Position numbers and translations under genes: made by a program. DNA of 64,000 nucleotides, taken from assembly GCF_003201875.1 (NCBI RefSeq), contig NZ_QJKD01000012.1, positions 162,610 through 226,609 on the forward strand. The letters are read 5' to 3'. Positions 18,401 to 25,369 of this stretch are shown here, one piece after another (the first letter of the stretch is position 1; each line of letters starts with the position of its first letter). The DNA is from Hungatella effluvii (lineage in GTDB: Bacteria; Bacillota; Clostridia; Lachnospirales; Lachnospiraceae). The notes under the pieces are model-generated. The model ran no database searches. It saw only the letters and a list, made by a program, of their open reading frames with translations, and was not told where the DNA came from.

Positions 18401-19151
18401 CCTTTTCGGCAACTGCCAGCCAGCTTAAAATTGCCCCTTTATTCTTAGTATCCTGAATTCGGAGAGTCACCTCTCCGGCCTTATCCAGGGTGACGTCGCC
18501 AGTGACTCGTGTTTCCTGGTTGACGTTAAGTTCTCCGGTCGTTCCCAGAGAGACCGGGGCGCCATCGTCAATCTGTGCGGTGATGGTAAGCGTCCTTCCC
18601 TGACCTGACCACCATTCGTAGTGCGCGGTTGTTATTTCATACGTTCCCGCATCCAGGGGAAGCGTATAGGTAAGAAGCTTATCCTGATCATTATAGATCC
18701 CGGATACCGCCTTATCTTCTGTTGTTACATTTCCTTTGGTTTTCACATTCTGATTGTGAAATCCCCAGGAACCTTCTGCGTACACCGCATCGGCCGCATC
18801 ATTTTTCAGCTGATCCCCCGTTAATTCCTTCACGGCTTCATAGGCGGGAGTTGTTCCATCCGACGGTTCACTGCTGTAATTATCAATATAATATACCAGA
18901 TCCTGAGGTACGACCTCCACATCATATCGTACACCTTTGCTGGTCACTGCTACGGTATCGTATGCCTTACCAAACTGGTCTGCATTGACAGATGCGTCAT
19001 CTTTTAACTGCTCCGGCACCTGGCCCACAAAGGTAGCGATACGCTGGTTTGTCTCAGCATAGGCTATCGTGGGAACAGAAACGGAAGGTACCATCATTGC
19101 AGTCACAAGAATCCAGGACAACGCTCTCTGCCCCTGTTTCTTACAATTCAT
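12447..19151 (-). CDS. Giant secreted multidomain GH59-like glycoside hydrolase with choline-binding repeats
   Basis: A 2234-residue exported enzyme, probably held on the wall. Order (approximate residues): signal peptide 1-32 (ending TIAYA); domain X1, 82-247; LamG-like, 250-455; helical FIVAR-like, 463-530; GH59-type barrel, 545-870; beta-sandwich/lectin-like region to about 1280; ligand-binding-like module; FIVAR, 1390-1460; Big_4-like, 1464-1530; domain X2, 1544-1707; four Big_3-like Ig repeats, 1710-2084; five choline-binding repeats, 2114-2234. The barrel matches galactocerebrosidase-type GH59 (GDHPLISHVKIEMGND). NE at about 689-690 would be acid/base and E795 in WYSEG the nucleophile. 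X1 and X2 are clear duplicates (YIDNYSSEPSDGTTPAYEAV / FIDSFSADPEDGTTPVYEAV). The family suggests beta-galactosidase action on host glycans or glycolipids. AGAGGAGG precedes ATG 19151. Confidence 0.85.
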   Translation of the reverse strand: MNCKKQGQRALSWILVTAMMVPSVSVPTIAYAETNQRIATFVGQVPEQLKDDASVNADQFGKAYDTVAVTSKGVRYDVEVVPQDLVYYIDNYSSEPSDGTTPAYEAVKELTGDQLKNDAADAVYAEGSWGFHNQNVKTKGNVTTEDKAVSGIYNDQDKLLTYTLPLDAGTYEITTAHYEWWSGQGRTLTITAQIDDGAPVSLGTTGELNVNQETRVTGDVTLDKAGEVTLRIQDTKNKGAILSWLAVAEKDSSLVPFDTALEETDGGLTNRGAGVISDAGRGNVIQVTAGWNNQNGGHAEIKDAAALFGRKEFTLLANVKVEDTDTNEEDRNKKAAFSIGTENQNIHIFTQSGKVGYGDSKAGGGISAGNTALEHIIADDWNAMAVSYSEKDGANGSVTVYLNGEKAGEIPDLGFKLSGMSSITAALGRSFATNYLLNGLYDDIVVIPSAMSEEAAAAETKTRMMEPLLSELKSAVAEANAYLDTEDPGNEALKQAVAEAEALLAGGNASREAVLAASAKIRNILPVYDAAITIKGSDVDAAALMTNGLTYKGWGLLSCNGTSNLLMDYKAEAPEKYWEMIDTLFAGDHPLISHVKIEMGNDGNTSTAADPATIRYEGEEADASRSPGWQLAADAKSVNPDVKISVLRWRSPNWTNGNTNTEKIYEWYRDTIFDAYEKYGIMADYIAAGVNEANYNDAIETSAPMTKGFTKLVEEENDFPDYMSEEAQDAYHRIQFVAADEIDSWGIVTDMYQSKDQKDGTWEAVDAVGIHYVTGTDQNVRDLAQKYNKEIWYSEGCANFGMTSQAERRTDTYVPMGGNQSPLAMVDGYLNSFVFSNMTHYIFQPAIGGFYDGLQYAHKDLVSAREPWAGYVRYDEALYMTAHFTQFSKSGWAADEDNSNEIWLGIPQASDSYAGDNNKNEHLSNEAGKPSYMTLAAPDKSDFSVVAVNNSPKKLNYQIKAEDMKLDENQKLEIWQTKADEYMEFKGEVAANSAGIYTVPVDAGAIATFTTLDYHQSEGDRALTLPEHTSLSDKAVLDTDDDGKMGAGCTEVTDNDILYADDFEYDEEGTVTVNTADGPEQQDYLSSRGNEPRYMMDTHGAWVVEKEENGNQRLGQILSASVSQWNGGDPETIVGDYRWMNYKASIDVQADNGYALLGIRQQTGMNSDNSGYNLLIQNGTWKLRKGGSTLVEGSMPEKHGESYHIALEGRGSAILAYVDGELAGSYIDNDKPYLMGRVFLGSSWAETYFDNLKVEKIPGYVPYATAFYDDHDDEVQYSDNWTLAGPGNGSADNWYRTTSYNKSGEESYVTFDGRGTGFMLVGENGDGVQADIYADGIKTAENIENNSSSKRYSTIVFDGLASGDHTFKVVVKSGTLVIDGVYILGEALPGGGNEALKTLVAECGTYQEAEYTADHWKNFADALAAARTVLEKETEATQLEIDTAAIRLRAAKDLLLRLDQPVEVIDDRLPDYLAVTEGSVIEEDILPEEVRVKLADGTESTAKVDWTNNEEDTFSVPYQTVRLKGTVEGGKDLQAIIPVEVVPEDTLYFIDSFSADPEDGTTPVYEAVRSLLGDQLKNEKADQISDGTKWGFNKTGVVTKPDTDLNDKFSSGIYMGGGNPVIYYLPLEAGAYSLTVGVNEWWEPRSMRAVVLADGKELAAENLSLSGYGAQDEKTLNFTLEKADTITLRVDKVSKNDPVISWLAVAKQPEVLDISGVKVERLPDKTEYRIGEKLDTAGMVVVATMSDATRVELEEDQYTVSTLNSGTPGEKEITVSAAGKSGTVYTDTFRVVVTEEGTEYYTTKIKVTEKPDKMKYYTGDELDTAGMVVKAHQKASPSNAERDIEISDYVTDYDFSKAGKATVEVIYEDENSDGERIEFTDSFTVTVEDEPVEPEYYTTRIRVNKKPKKVVYKVGEEFNPEGMKVMDIQKASPGNATRAVEIPLEELDCQYDFSTSGNKKVTVVYMGTGKNQEEKEFQATVDVSVADEAEEGFYTEKINITAQPSQTVYRVGDMFAPAGMVVTAIRMNRETGEAVEEPISDYKISPALFMISGDIKVTVSYTGIDKNGDARVFQDYLWVTVRPAESSSGSSGSTDTYEAKPVPKPSSSMDGGSWKQDGGSWRYTKPNGQPARNEWGRINGSWYFFKGDGRMAANEWMMDADVWYFVDESGAMYENHWLEYNGNWYYLGQSGAMYGNRWLEYNGAWYYLNADGTMAKNTATADGYRVGSDGKWVK

Positions 19152-19281
19152 ACTTTTTCCTCCTCTTTACATACCCTTTTCCATAAAACAGTTCATTGAA
19201 ATATTCTCAATAAGCCCGCATTCACTGCCATTATGAACAGTGACGTAAACAGAGGAAAAAGCAAAAAATATCGAAAACGGA
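19152..19281. other. Upstream region of the giant glycosidase gene
   Basis: AT-rich 5' region. I see the ribosome binding site (AGAGGAGG) but no confident promoter for the minus-strand gene and no coding sequence. Confidence 0.4.
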
Positions 19282-19412
19282 TTCCTTTTGCTCTCTCAAT
19301 TTGTTATAATGAAGTCAGGCTTATTGCTGTGATAAAATGCAGGAACAACTCTGTGCCACCAGATTGCTTTGCGTTCACGCGATAAGCTTTTTTCCTGCAC
19401 TTTTTTATGTTT
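19282..19412 (+). ncRNA. Candidate small RNA of about 95 nt with its own promoter and terminator
   Basis: TTCCTT (19282-19287), an exact 17-bp spacer and consensus TATAAT (19305-19310) predict a start near 19317. The sequence then closes with an 8-bp stem TGCAGGAA/TTCCTGCA (19338-19345, 19392-19399) followed by CTTTTTTATGTTTTTT. There is no open frame in the transcript. The coordinates include the promoter. I do not recognise the RNA. Confidence 0.35.
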
Positions 19413-19654
19413 TTTCTCCCTCCTCTCCTTCTGACTGTATTATCACATAGTTTTTTGTTTGTTTTGAATAGATTATTTTTTCATGAAGCTGTAATTTTAT
19501 TAGTATTGTTCAATAGTCCATTTCTCCCCGCCCTCTGTCCATGTAATTTCTTAAGCAATACCTGTACTTTTTATTTTTAATATTTTTCATCGGCTCTCAT
19601 CACAGTTAATTATGCGATGCAGTACCAGTACAGCTTCTTCGTAAAATAAAAAAC
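19413..19654. other. AT-rich intergenic region, no feature recognised
   Basis: No supported gene, repeat or RNA was seen here. Confidence 0.4.
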
Positions 19655-19697
19655 GCCCCCATACGGGACATTCAACTTCTTTGTCCTGTATGGGGGC
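19655..19697 (-). terminator. Terminator downstream of the GNAT/remnant region
   Basis: A 16-bp stem GCCCCCATACGGGACA/TGTCCTGTATGGGGGC is followed on the minus strand by GTTTTTTATTTTAC. It would end transcripts coming from the GNAT gene at 19911-20324. Confidence 0.8.
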
Positions 19698-19744
19698 ACT
19701 GCATTTTTAACTGCTTCTCAAGTTTCCTTCATCCGGATATCTCA

Positions 19745-19868
19745 CGCTTCTCCGTAACACTCTGCGGCTGCTGAAAGCGCGTCGATCACCTGTATTCCCA
19801 CGGCCGGAAGACAATCCCGTACAATAGTTATGCAAGGACTTGAAATCTCGATTTTGCCTTTGTTGTGT
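19745..19868 (-). pseudogene. Possible C-terminal remnant of a deleted gene
   Basis: On the minus strand a stop-to-stop frame of about 40 codons reads like real protein (IEISSPCITIVRDCLP, VGIQVIDALSAAAECYGEA, then stop). It has no start codon or ribosome binding site. The ending resembles a C-terminal helix of racemase-like enzymes, but I cannot name it. It is bounded by an 11-bp inverted repeat CTCCGTAACAC/GTGTTACGGAG (19750-19760, 19865-19875). It may equally be chance. Confidence 0.3.
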
Positions 19869-19910
19869 TACGGAGTGAAGACAGAATACGCATTGAAAAC
19901 ATTTGAATGA

Positions 19911-20324
19911 TTAAAACCATTTACAAGGTATCATCAAAAAAGTATCTTCCGTATTCTGCTTAAATCCTATTGTTTCATAAAAGCCCTTAGCACAATCTGT
20001 TTGTACCACCCATTCGGAACCTGGACACATGTTTATACACCTTTTCATAAGTTCTGTTCCAATCCCTCGTCTTTGATATTCTGGCAAAACTGCTAAATCG
20101 TAAATAATGGAACGAAAATGTAAGTCAGACAAAACTCTTACACAACCAACTAAATGATTATCAAGCCAAGCAGAGAGCACAAATGTTGAGGTAAGAAAAG
20201 CACAATTAAAATTGTCTATCATATTCTGTGTCGTATTTTCCTCTTTCGCCCAACCTACTGCAAGAAAGAGTTTATATAATTCATCGCAAGGCAAATCTTT
20301 TTGATTTCTATATTCTATTTTCAT
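19911..20324 (-). CDS. GNAT-family N-acetyltransferase
   Basis: A 137-residue small acetyltransferase with LAVLPEYQRRGIGTELMKR (acetyl-CoA pyrophosphate loop QRRGIG) and a C-terminal WVVQTDCAKGFYETIGF. It is close to the short YjdJ/YitI-like GNATs annotated simply as GNAT. GGAGG lies about 8 nt upstream of ATG 20324. Codon use and base composition are noticeably more AT-rich than the neighbours, which suggests recent acquisition. The substrate is unknown. Confidence 0.88.
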   Translation of the reverse strand: MKIEYRNQKDLPCDELYKLFLAVGWAKEENTTQNMIDNFNCAFLTSTFVLSAWLDNHLVGCVRVLSDLHFRSIIYDLAVLPEYQRRGIGTELMKRCINMCPGSEWVVQTDCAKGFYETIGFKQNTEDTFLMIPCKWF

Positions 20325-20441
20325 TCCTCTTGCCTCCGTAAATTCCGATTTATTTCTATTTACATCTTCTTAAACTATCGTTCAAGAAGCCTTCTGTTAT
20401 ATCTCCTTCATCATACGCCTCGCTGCAGTTCACGGCCCCTG

Positions 20442-21620
20442 CTATTTATAAACCAGCCGTGATACCGTCTTTTCCTTTGCAAATCCCGGAATCTGGTACA
20501 TCAACAGAACATCCGTGATCCCCTGTTCCTCCATCCATGCCTTCAAATTCAGGTTCAGATACCGCAGGTCCGCCATATAAACGGTTCCGAAATGGTTGGC
20601 CGCGAACACCGCGAAGCTGTGGGCGTAGGAGTCCTTGATTATGAAAAGCTTCTTTTCCTTCTGATCTCCCTCTATGCTCCTGTTTTCGATTTTTGTTATG
20701 GCATGGTTGCCGTCGAGATACACGGCGTATTTGTCCTTTCCCTTCAATGCGTCAGGAAAGTAGAGGGAATCATATTCCTTCGGCTCCCCGTCGAAGGACA
20801 CCCGGTAATCCTGCGGCTCCTTCGGCTGCCACACTTCGATGGAATCGTACCGCCACGGAACATTGAGTTTGGAATAGACCGTTCCATGAAACTCGCTGCT
20901 GGCCGTCCGGATATCAAACATGTCTTCCGTCCACGGGATAAGCCCCATGGACTCCGCCCACAGCCGGTATCCCAAAAACGCCCCTCTGGCGGTCCAATGA
21001 TGATCCGTCCGGTAGTACAGCGCCTCGTCCCGAAACGATTTTAAGCAGTCTTCTGCCGGAAGCACCATCTCCGTGGAATTTCCTGTTTCTTTCAGGCGTT
21101 CGGAAAGCAGCTCCGTTACCCGGCCCTGATCGTAGGGCGCGGCGAGAAATGGCAGCCGGTCTGTCATGACCTGGGACGCCGACGGTACAAGCATCACCCG
21201 AACATGGTCTTTCCCCAGGGACGTCTCCGCCGCCCCTGTAAATGCGGCCAGCTTCTCCAAATTTTTGTTCAGCTGCTCCCCTTCCACATCTTCGGTATCG
21301 TATTTCTCGATCAGATAGCCGTCTTTTCCAAAGTATACACCGTTTACATCTTCCTGAAAAGCCAGACGCTCTGACGTAACCTTCAGACCGATCCATCCAT
21401 TTCTTCCCGGAAACTGATCGCTCAAATACTGTTCATACTTTTCTCCATAGCTTCCATCCAGCAGAGACTTCACCGTAAATTCCGGCTTCTTTTGCAGATA
21501 CCGGTTCTCCGAGTCGGAAAACGCCTTCTGCGGCGTGATCATACCCGCCAGGGATACTATCCCCAAAAAGCCCAGAAACAGGAAGGTCATGGCTCTGTCA
21601 CTATGTCTCTCTTTCTTCAT
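20442..21620 (-). CDS. DHHW-family (AlgX/AlgJ-like SGNH) exported protein
   Basis: A 392-residue protein with an N-terminal membrane anchor/signal (MTFLFLGFLGIVSLAGMI) and an SGNH-hydrolase-like extracytoplasmic domain. The diagnostic RTDHHWT motif (about residue 205) and a C-terminal KDSYAHSF block place it with the AlgX/AlgJ/DHHW proteins, which transfer or assist transfer of acyl groups to exported polysaccharides. It is third in an operon after the MBOAT acyltransferase (32-bp gap), the usual partnership: MBOAT moves acyl groups across the membrane and the SGNH protein passes them to polymer. GAGGAG lies 5 nt before ATG 21620. Confidence 0.88.
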   Translation of the reverse strand: MKKERHSDRAMTFLFLGFLGIVSLAGMITPQKAFSDSENRYLQKKPEFTVKSLLDGSYGEKYEQYLSDQFPGRNGWIGLKVTSERLAFQEDVNGVYFGKDGYLIEKYDTEDVEGEQLNKNLEKLAAFTGAAETSLGKDHVRVMLVPSASQVMTDRLPFLAAPYDQGRVTELLSERLKETGNSTEMVLPAEDCLKSFRDEALYYRTDHHWTARGAFLGYRLWAESMGLIPWTEDMFDIRTASSEFHGTVYSKLNVPWRYDSIEVWQPKEPQDYRVSFDGEPKEYDSLYFPDALKGKDKYAVYLDGNHAITKIENRSIEGDQKEKKLFIIKDSYAHSFAVFAANHFGTVYMADLRYLNLNLKAWMEEQGITDVLLMYQIPGFAKEKTVSRLVYK

Positions 21621-21652
21621 AAGCTCTCCTCATTTGCCAGCGCCGGGAGGCA

Positions 21653-23056
21653 CTAGAACCTGAAATACAGAAACGGATTATAACTGGCGTCTACCAGAAA
21701 TGCTACCGACAGCACAAGAATAACCGCCACAAACAGCAATTCGGCCGTCTCCCTCACGCGTCCCGAAAACTTCCTGCATAAGATCCCCGGAAGCGGTGTG
21801 GAGCCCAGGACAGCCGCCGCAAGAAGCGGCAGATTGGTCACCAGCAAATACCACGTTCTCCGGCTTGCAAAGGCGATACCTCCGGCGCCGGCCATCTGAG
21901 TGAAGTACAAAAGCCCCTCCGCCATATTTTCATGTGCAAACAGCACCCAGCCAAGAAAGACGAAGGTCATGGCGTATGCGCTTCTGACGGCGGATGGCAT
22001 CTTCTCCAGGTACGGCTTCAGAATAAACTTCTCAAGAAGCAGAAGCGCACCGAAATAGAGCCCCCATAAAAGGTAATTCCAGGCCGCTCCGTGCCAGATT
22101 CCTGTCAGCAGCCAGACGATCGCAATGTTTCGCACCTGCACCGCCGCGCCTTTCCTGTTTCCGCCCAGCGGTATATACACATACTCCTTAAACCAGGTGC
22201 TCAGGGTAATATGCCACCTGCGCCAGAAATCGGTGATGCTCTTCGCCGTATAGGGATACCGGAAATTCTCCGGGAAATGAAAGCCCATCATCGCCCCCAG
22301 CCCCATGGCCATATCCGAATAACCGGAGAAATCAAAGTAGATCTGCATGCCGAACGCCAGAATCCCCATCCACATCATCAGGACAGTCCGCTCTCCATCC
22401 GGGACGCCCGAAATCTGCGTCCACAGCGCTCCTATGGTATTGGCGATCAGTACCTTCTTTCCCAGACCCACGGCAAACAGAAAGACTCCCCTGGAAAATC
22501 CGGCAAAGTTCTCAGTCCGCTCCCGCAGCTCCTCCGCAATGGTGTGATACCGCACGATTGGTCCTGCGATCAGCTGGGGAAACATGGAGACATAGGCGCC
22601 GAAATCGATAATATTCTTCTGCGGGCTGGCCTCCTTCCGGTAGATGTCGATCGTATATGACATGGTCTGAAACGTATAGAAGGAAATACCGATAGGAAGC
22701 GCCAGTCCCGGAAGAGGGAACGAAAGCCCGGTCAGCCTCCCCACGGTTTCCAAAAGGAAATCCGCATACTTAAAGACGCCTAAAAGCCCCAGATTGATGA
22801 TGACCGAGGAAGCCACACAGAGCCTGGCCCGCTTCTCTTTTCCCTCTTCCATAAAGCGCCAGACCAGACGTCCGTGGACGTAATCGACCAGCGTGGAAAA
22901 CAGCAGAAGGGTGATGTACACCGGCTCTCCCCAGCCATAAAAAATGAGGCTCCCAAGGAACAGAACCCCATTGCGGAACCTCTTTGGAGCAGCAAAATAT
23001 ACAATTAACATGACCGGCAGAAACCGGAATAAGAATAACAGGCTGGAAAATACCAT
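21653..23056 (-). CDS. MBOAT O-acyltransferase (AlgI/DltB-like)
   Basis: A 467-residue polytopic membrane acyltransferase. Family landmarks are ITDFWRRWHITLSTWFKEYVYIPLGGNRKG and LLTGIWHGAAWNYLLWG, whose His is the invariant MBOAT residue. It probably O-acetylates a cell-surface polysaccharide with the DHHW protein encoded downstream. The gene begins 2 bp after the stop of the DUF4358 lipoprotein, with GAGGGG overlapping that junction, so the genes are co-transcribed and probably coupled in translation. The polymer substrate cannot be inferred. Confidence 0.93.
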   Translation of the reverse strand: MVFSSLLFLFRFLPVMLIVYFAAPKRFRNGVLFLGSLIFYGWGEPVYITLLLFSTLVDYVHGRLVWRFMEEGKEKRARLCVASSVIINLGLLGVFKYADFLLETVGRLTGLSFPLPGLALPIGISFYTFQTMSYTIDIYRKEASPQKNIIDFGAYVSMFPQLIAGPIVRYHTIAEELRERTENFAGFSRGVFLFAVGLGKKVLIANTIGALWTQISGVPDGERTVLMMWMGILAFGMQIYFDFSGYSDMAMGLGAMMGFHFPENFRYPYTAKSITDFWRRWHITLSTWFKEYVYIPLGGNRKGAAVQVRNIAIVWLLTGIWHGAAWNYLLWGLYFGALLLLEKFILKPYLEKMPSAVRSAYAMTFVFLGWVLFAHENMAEGLLYFTQMAGAGGIAFASRRTWYLLVTNLPLLAAAVLGSTPLPGILCRKFSGRVRETAELLFVAVILVLSVAFLVDASYNPFLYFRF

Positions 23057-23058
23057 GT

Positions 23059-23631
23059 TTACCCCTCAAAAAATGCGTTAATTGCGTCAACTGCCTTCTT
23101 GTTTTCTTCCTGTGCAGATTGAAGGGCAGCCTCTTCGCCCTGATCCAGCGCTTCGTCAGAAGCTGTTCCCAGCATAACGAAGAACACGTAATCTCCGTGG
23201 CGGACTACTTCAGACGCCTGCACCTTGCTGATGTTCATCGGATACTGCATGGAATCTTCCACGAGACGGGTGCGGTAATCGGTAAGCAGCTTCTCCACCT
23301 CTTCGCCCTTTCCTTCCTTCGCCTTGATGGCGGCAAAGGTGTCCACGTGGACGCTGATCATCGGTCCTTCCGCGATGAATTCATCATATAAATCTTCCGG
23401 AACTCCGAATATATCGTTTAATGCCTGTGCGTCATAGGCTGCACTCGGAATATAATTTTCTCCATATACCTCTTTTACGGCCTGGTGAACTTTCTCCAGA
23501 TCCACCGTAATCGCCTGTGTGGTCTCGGCCACAGTTCCTGAACTTCCGTTATCCGGGCCCTTCCTGCCTCCGCAGGCCGTAAGGCTTATCGCTGTCAGAA
23601 CCAGCGCGGTTACATATACTGATTTTCTCAT
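23059..23631 (-). CDS. DUF4358 lipoprotein
   Basis: A 190-residue lipoprotein. The signal MRKSVYVTALVLTAISLTAC ends in a lipobox (LTAC, Cys20), followed by a low-complexity linker and a DUF4358 domain (about 45-188; YGENYIPSAAYD, MISVHVDTF, VVRHGDYVFFVMLG). DUF4358 genes recur beside MBOAT/DHHW pairs in Lachnospiraceae (from general knowledge). The molecular role is unknown, and a periplasmic-face accessory of polymer acylation is a reasonable guess. It is first in the operon, with AAAGGAG 7 nt before ATG 23631. Confidence 0.85.
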   Translation of the reverse strand: MRKSVYVTALVLTAISLTACGGRKGPDNGSSGTVAETTQAITVDLEKVHQAVKEVYGENYIPSAAYDAQALNDIFGVPEDLYDEFIAEGPMISVHVDTFAAIKAKEGKGEEVEKLLTDYRTRLVEDSMQYPMNISKVQASEVVRHGDYVFFVMLGTASDEALDQGEEAALQSAQEENKKAVDAINAFFEG

Positions 23632-23739
23632 AAATTTCTCCTTTATCTGTTCTACTTACGCGGATTCATTATAATATAGAACCGGACAGATATCTATAGC
23701 ATATCTCCTACGAAATACTGAAGGTTCTCTTACGAACCG

Positions 23740-25164
23740 TCAGTTCATTCCCTGTCCTTCATTCCCCGTCATTTCATCAAATGAAATCAGCCATACTGCA
23801 TTTCCTTTTGCCTGTTCTATGGCTGCCTGCTTCATAACCGCCTGCTCGAAACCGGATTTTGAAAAAATCACATACTGTTTCTCCTGATAGTGAAACAGTT
23901 CGCTCCTCCTAAGTAAGGTTTCTAATACATTGGGAGATACTTTGGTGTTTCTCCATTTACATTCGCCAAACAGAGCTATATTTCCCTGTACTGCCATGAT
24001 ATCGATTTCCTCCTGTTTTTTCTCTTTAGGGTTATTTCCCCACCACCTGCCAATTTCACCGAAAAAACACGGAAGTTTAGAATAAACATTTGGTAAATAC
24101 AAATACTGATGGCATATTTCTTCGAATACACGGCCCATAAAATCATTCAGTTCCGGCTTAACCACATGTTCATAGATGCCTTCACCATTTCCTCTGACAA
24201 TACTGCTGATATTGGGCCGTACAAAACGGTACCAGAAAAGAAACATGTTGTCCTCCAGCCTGTAAAGCGTCTTCCTGCCGGCGCCGTCTTCGGTGACTGG
24301 CGTCTCTTTGCGGACAATCCCCAGAGAAATCAGGTTCATCATTTGATTGCTGCACCCGCTGCTTTCCAATCCGGTTTTTACAGCAATTTCATTTAAGCGG
24401 CTGGCCCCGCCGGCTATGGCAGATATCATAGAATGATAGGTTGCCGGCTCCTTCAGCTCCTGCTTAAGCAGGTTTACCGGCTCCTCGAAAAGCCGGCCGG
24501 ATTCCTGGAAAAAAAGTTCAACAATATTCTCATCCATTGACTTTTTTAAGTTCAGACGAGATAAATATTCAGGGATTCCGCCTGTAACTCCATATAAGAC
24601 TGCCTGCTCCTCAGCCGGATATACGTCCAGCATGGCACGCGATTCAAAATAAGTAAACGGATGGATTTTGAACTGAGCAGTCCTTCTGCCATATAGAGGG
24701 CTTTTATATCCCAAAACCTGATACTCCATAAAACTCATCGAAGAACCACATAATATCAGGAAGAGTCTGCTGTTTTTCCAGCATTGATCGATGTGCTTTT
24801 GTATAAGTGAAGAGATTGCAGGACAGGAAGCTGCTAAGTATGGATACTCATCAACCGCTAAAATCAACTGCCTGTCATTACAAATTGTATCAATATAATC
24901 CAGCAATGCTGAAAAATCCCTGAAAGCGGTGTCCACACCGATCCCCAGGTTATCCTGCAATACAGCTCTGGACAGTCCTGCCAGGTTTTCCTTCTGAGTG
25001 CCTTCAGATGCCATATAATAAATTGCATGCTTATTTTTTATAAATTCAGTAATTAAAGTAGTTTTTCCTACGCGCCTCCTGCCATAAAAAACTGCAAATT
25101 CAAAAGTATTGCCTGCATACATAGAATTGAGCTTTTGCAGTTCCCGTTCTCTTCCAATAAACAT
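23740..25164 (-). CDS. ATPase_2/DUF234 family protein (AAA-like ATPase with PD-(D/E)XK-like C-terminus)
   Basis: A 474-residue protein. The N-terminal P-loop ATPase has Walker A GRRRVGKTT (about 28-36), Walker B LILAVDEY and a sensor-like LILCGSS. A winged-helix region follows (about 255-310), then a C-terminal DUF234 domain with EIDIMAV...ALFGECKW, the D...ExK pattern of restriction-like nuclease folds. This is the archaeal-type ATPase family (PF01637 plus PF03008), often patchily distributed. Its function is unproven, and DNA handling or defence has been suggested for relatives. It stands alone with its own promoter, and a 7-bp inverted repeat lies at the predicted start of the transcript. 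Confidence 0.85.
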   Translation of the reverse strand: MFIGRERELQKLNSMYAGNTFEFAVFYGRRRVGKTTLITEFIKNKHAIYYMASEGTQKENLAGLSRAVLQDNLGIGVDTAFRDFSALLDYIDTICNDRQLILAVDEYPYLAASCPAISSLIQKHIDQCWKNSRLFLILCGSSMSFMEYQVLGYKSPLYGRRTAQFKIHPFTYFESRAMLDVYPAEEQAVLYGVTGGIPEYLSRLNLKKSMDENIVELFFQESGRLFEEPVNLLKQELKEPATYHSMISAIAGGASRLNEIAVKTGLESSGCSNQMMNLISLGIVRKETPVTEDGAGRKTLYRLEDNMFLFWYRFVRPNISSIVRGNGEGIYEHVVKPELNDFMGRVFEEICHQYLYLPNVYSKLPCFFGEIGRWWGNNPKEKKQEEIDIMAVQGNIALFGECKWRNTKVSPNVLETLLRRSELFHYQEKQYVIFSKSGFEQAVMKQAAIEQAKGNAVWLISFDEMTGNEGQGMN

Positions 25165-25220
25165 ATGGCCGCCCTCCCTGATCTGTTAATATCCGCTCCA
25201 TTAGCCAGTCATCTCATCAG

Positions 25221-25278
25221 CTAATTGTATGATTACTAATTATGCAATTAGTATATATAAAAAAACAAAAAATATCAA
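25221..25278 (-). promoter_or_regulatory. Promoter and palindromic operator candidate of the ATPase gene
   Basis: Minus-strand TTGATA (25273-25278), 17-bp spacer and TATACT (25250-25255). The inverted repeat CTAATTG/CAATTAG (25221-25227, 25245-25251) spans the predicted start site and could be an operator or a 5' hairpin. Confidence 0.6.
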
Positions 25279-25300
25279 GCCATTGCATAAGAAATACTTT

Positions 25301-25366
25301 CTTATATAAAAAGCCTGCACATCCCTTACCTCCATGATTCCAGGTTAAATAAGGCGATGTGCAGGC
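25301..25366 (-). terminator. Terminator of the beta-flower gene
   Basis: A perfect 11-bp stem GCCTGCACATC/GATGTGCAGGC (25313-25323, 25356-25366) with TTTTTATAT on the minus strand, 4 bp after the stop codon. Confidence 0.85.
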
Positions 25367-25369
25367 GTA

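Noticed and set aside
23718..23743. Hairpin CTGAAGGTTC/GAACCGTCAG at the end of the ATPase gene as a terminator
   Set aside because: The stem overlaps the stop codon and lacks a T run; too weak to list as a terminator.
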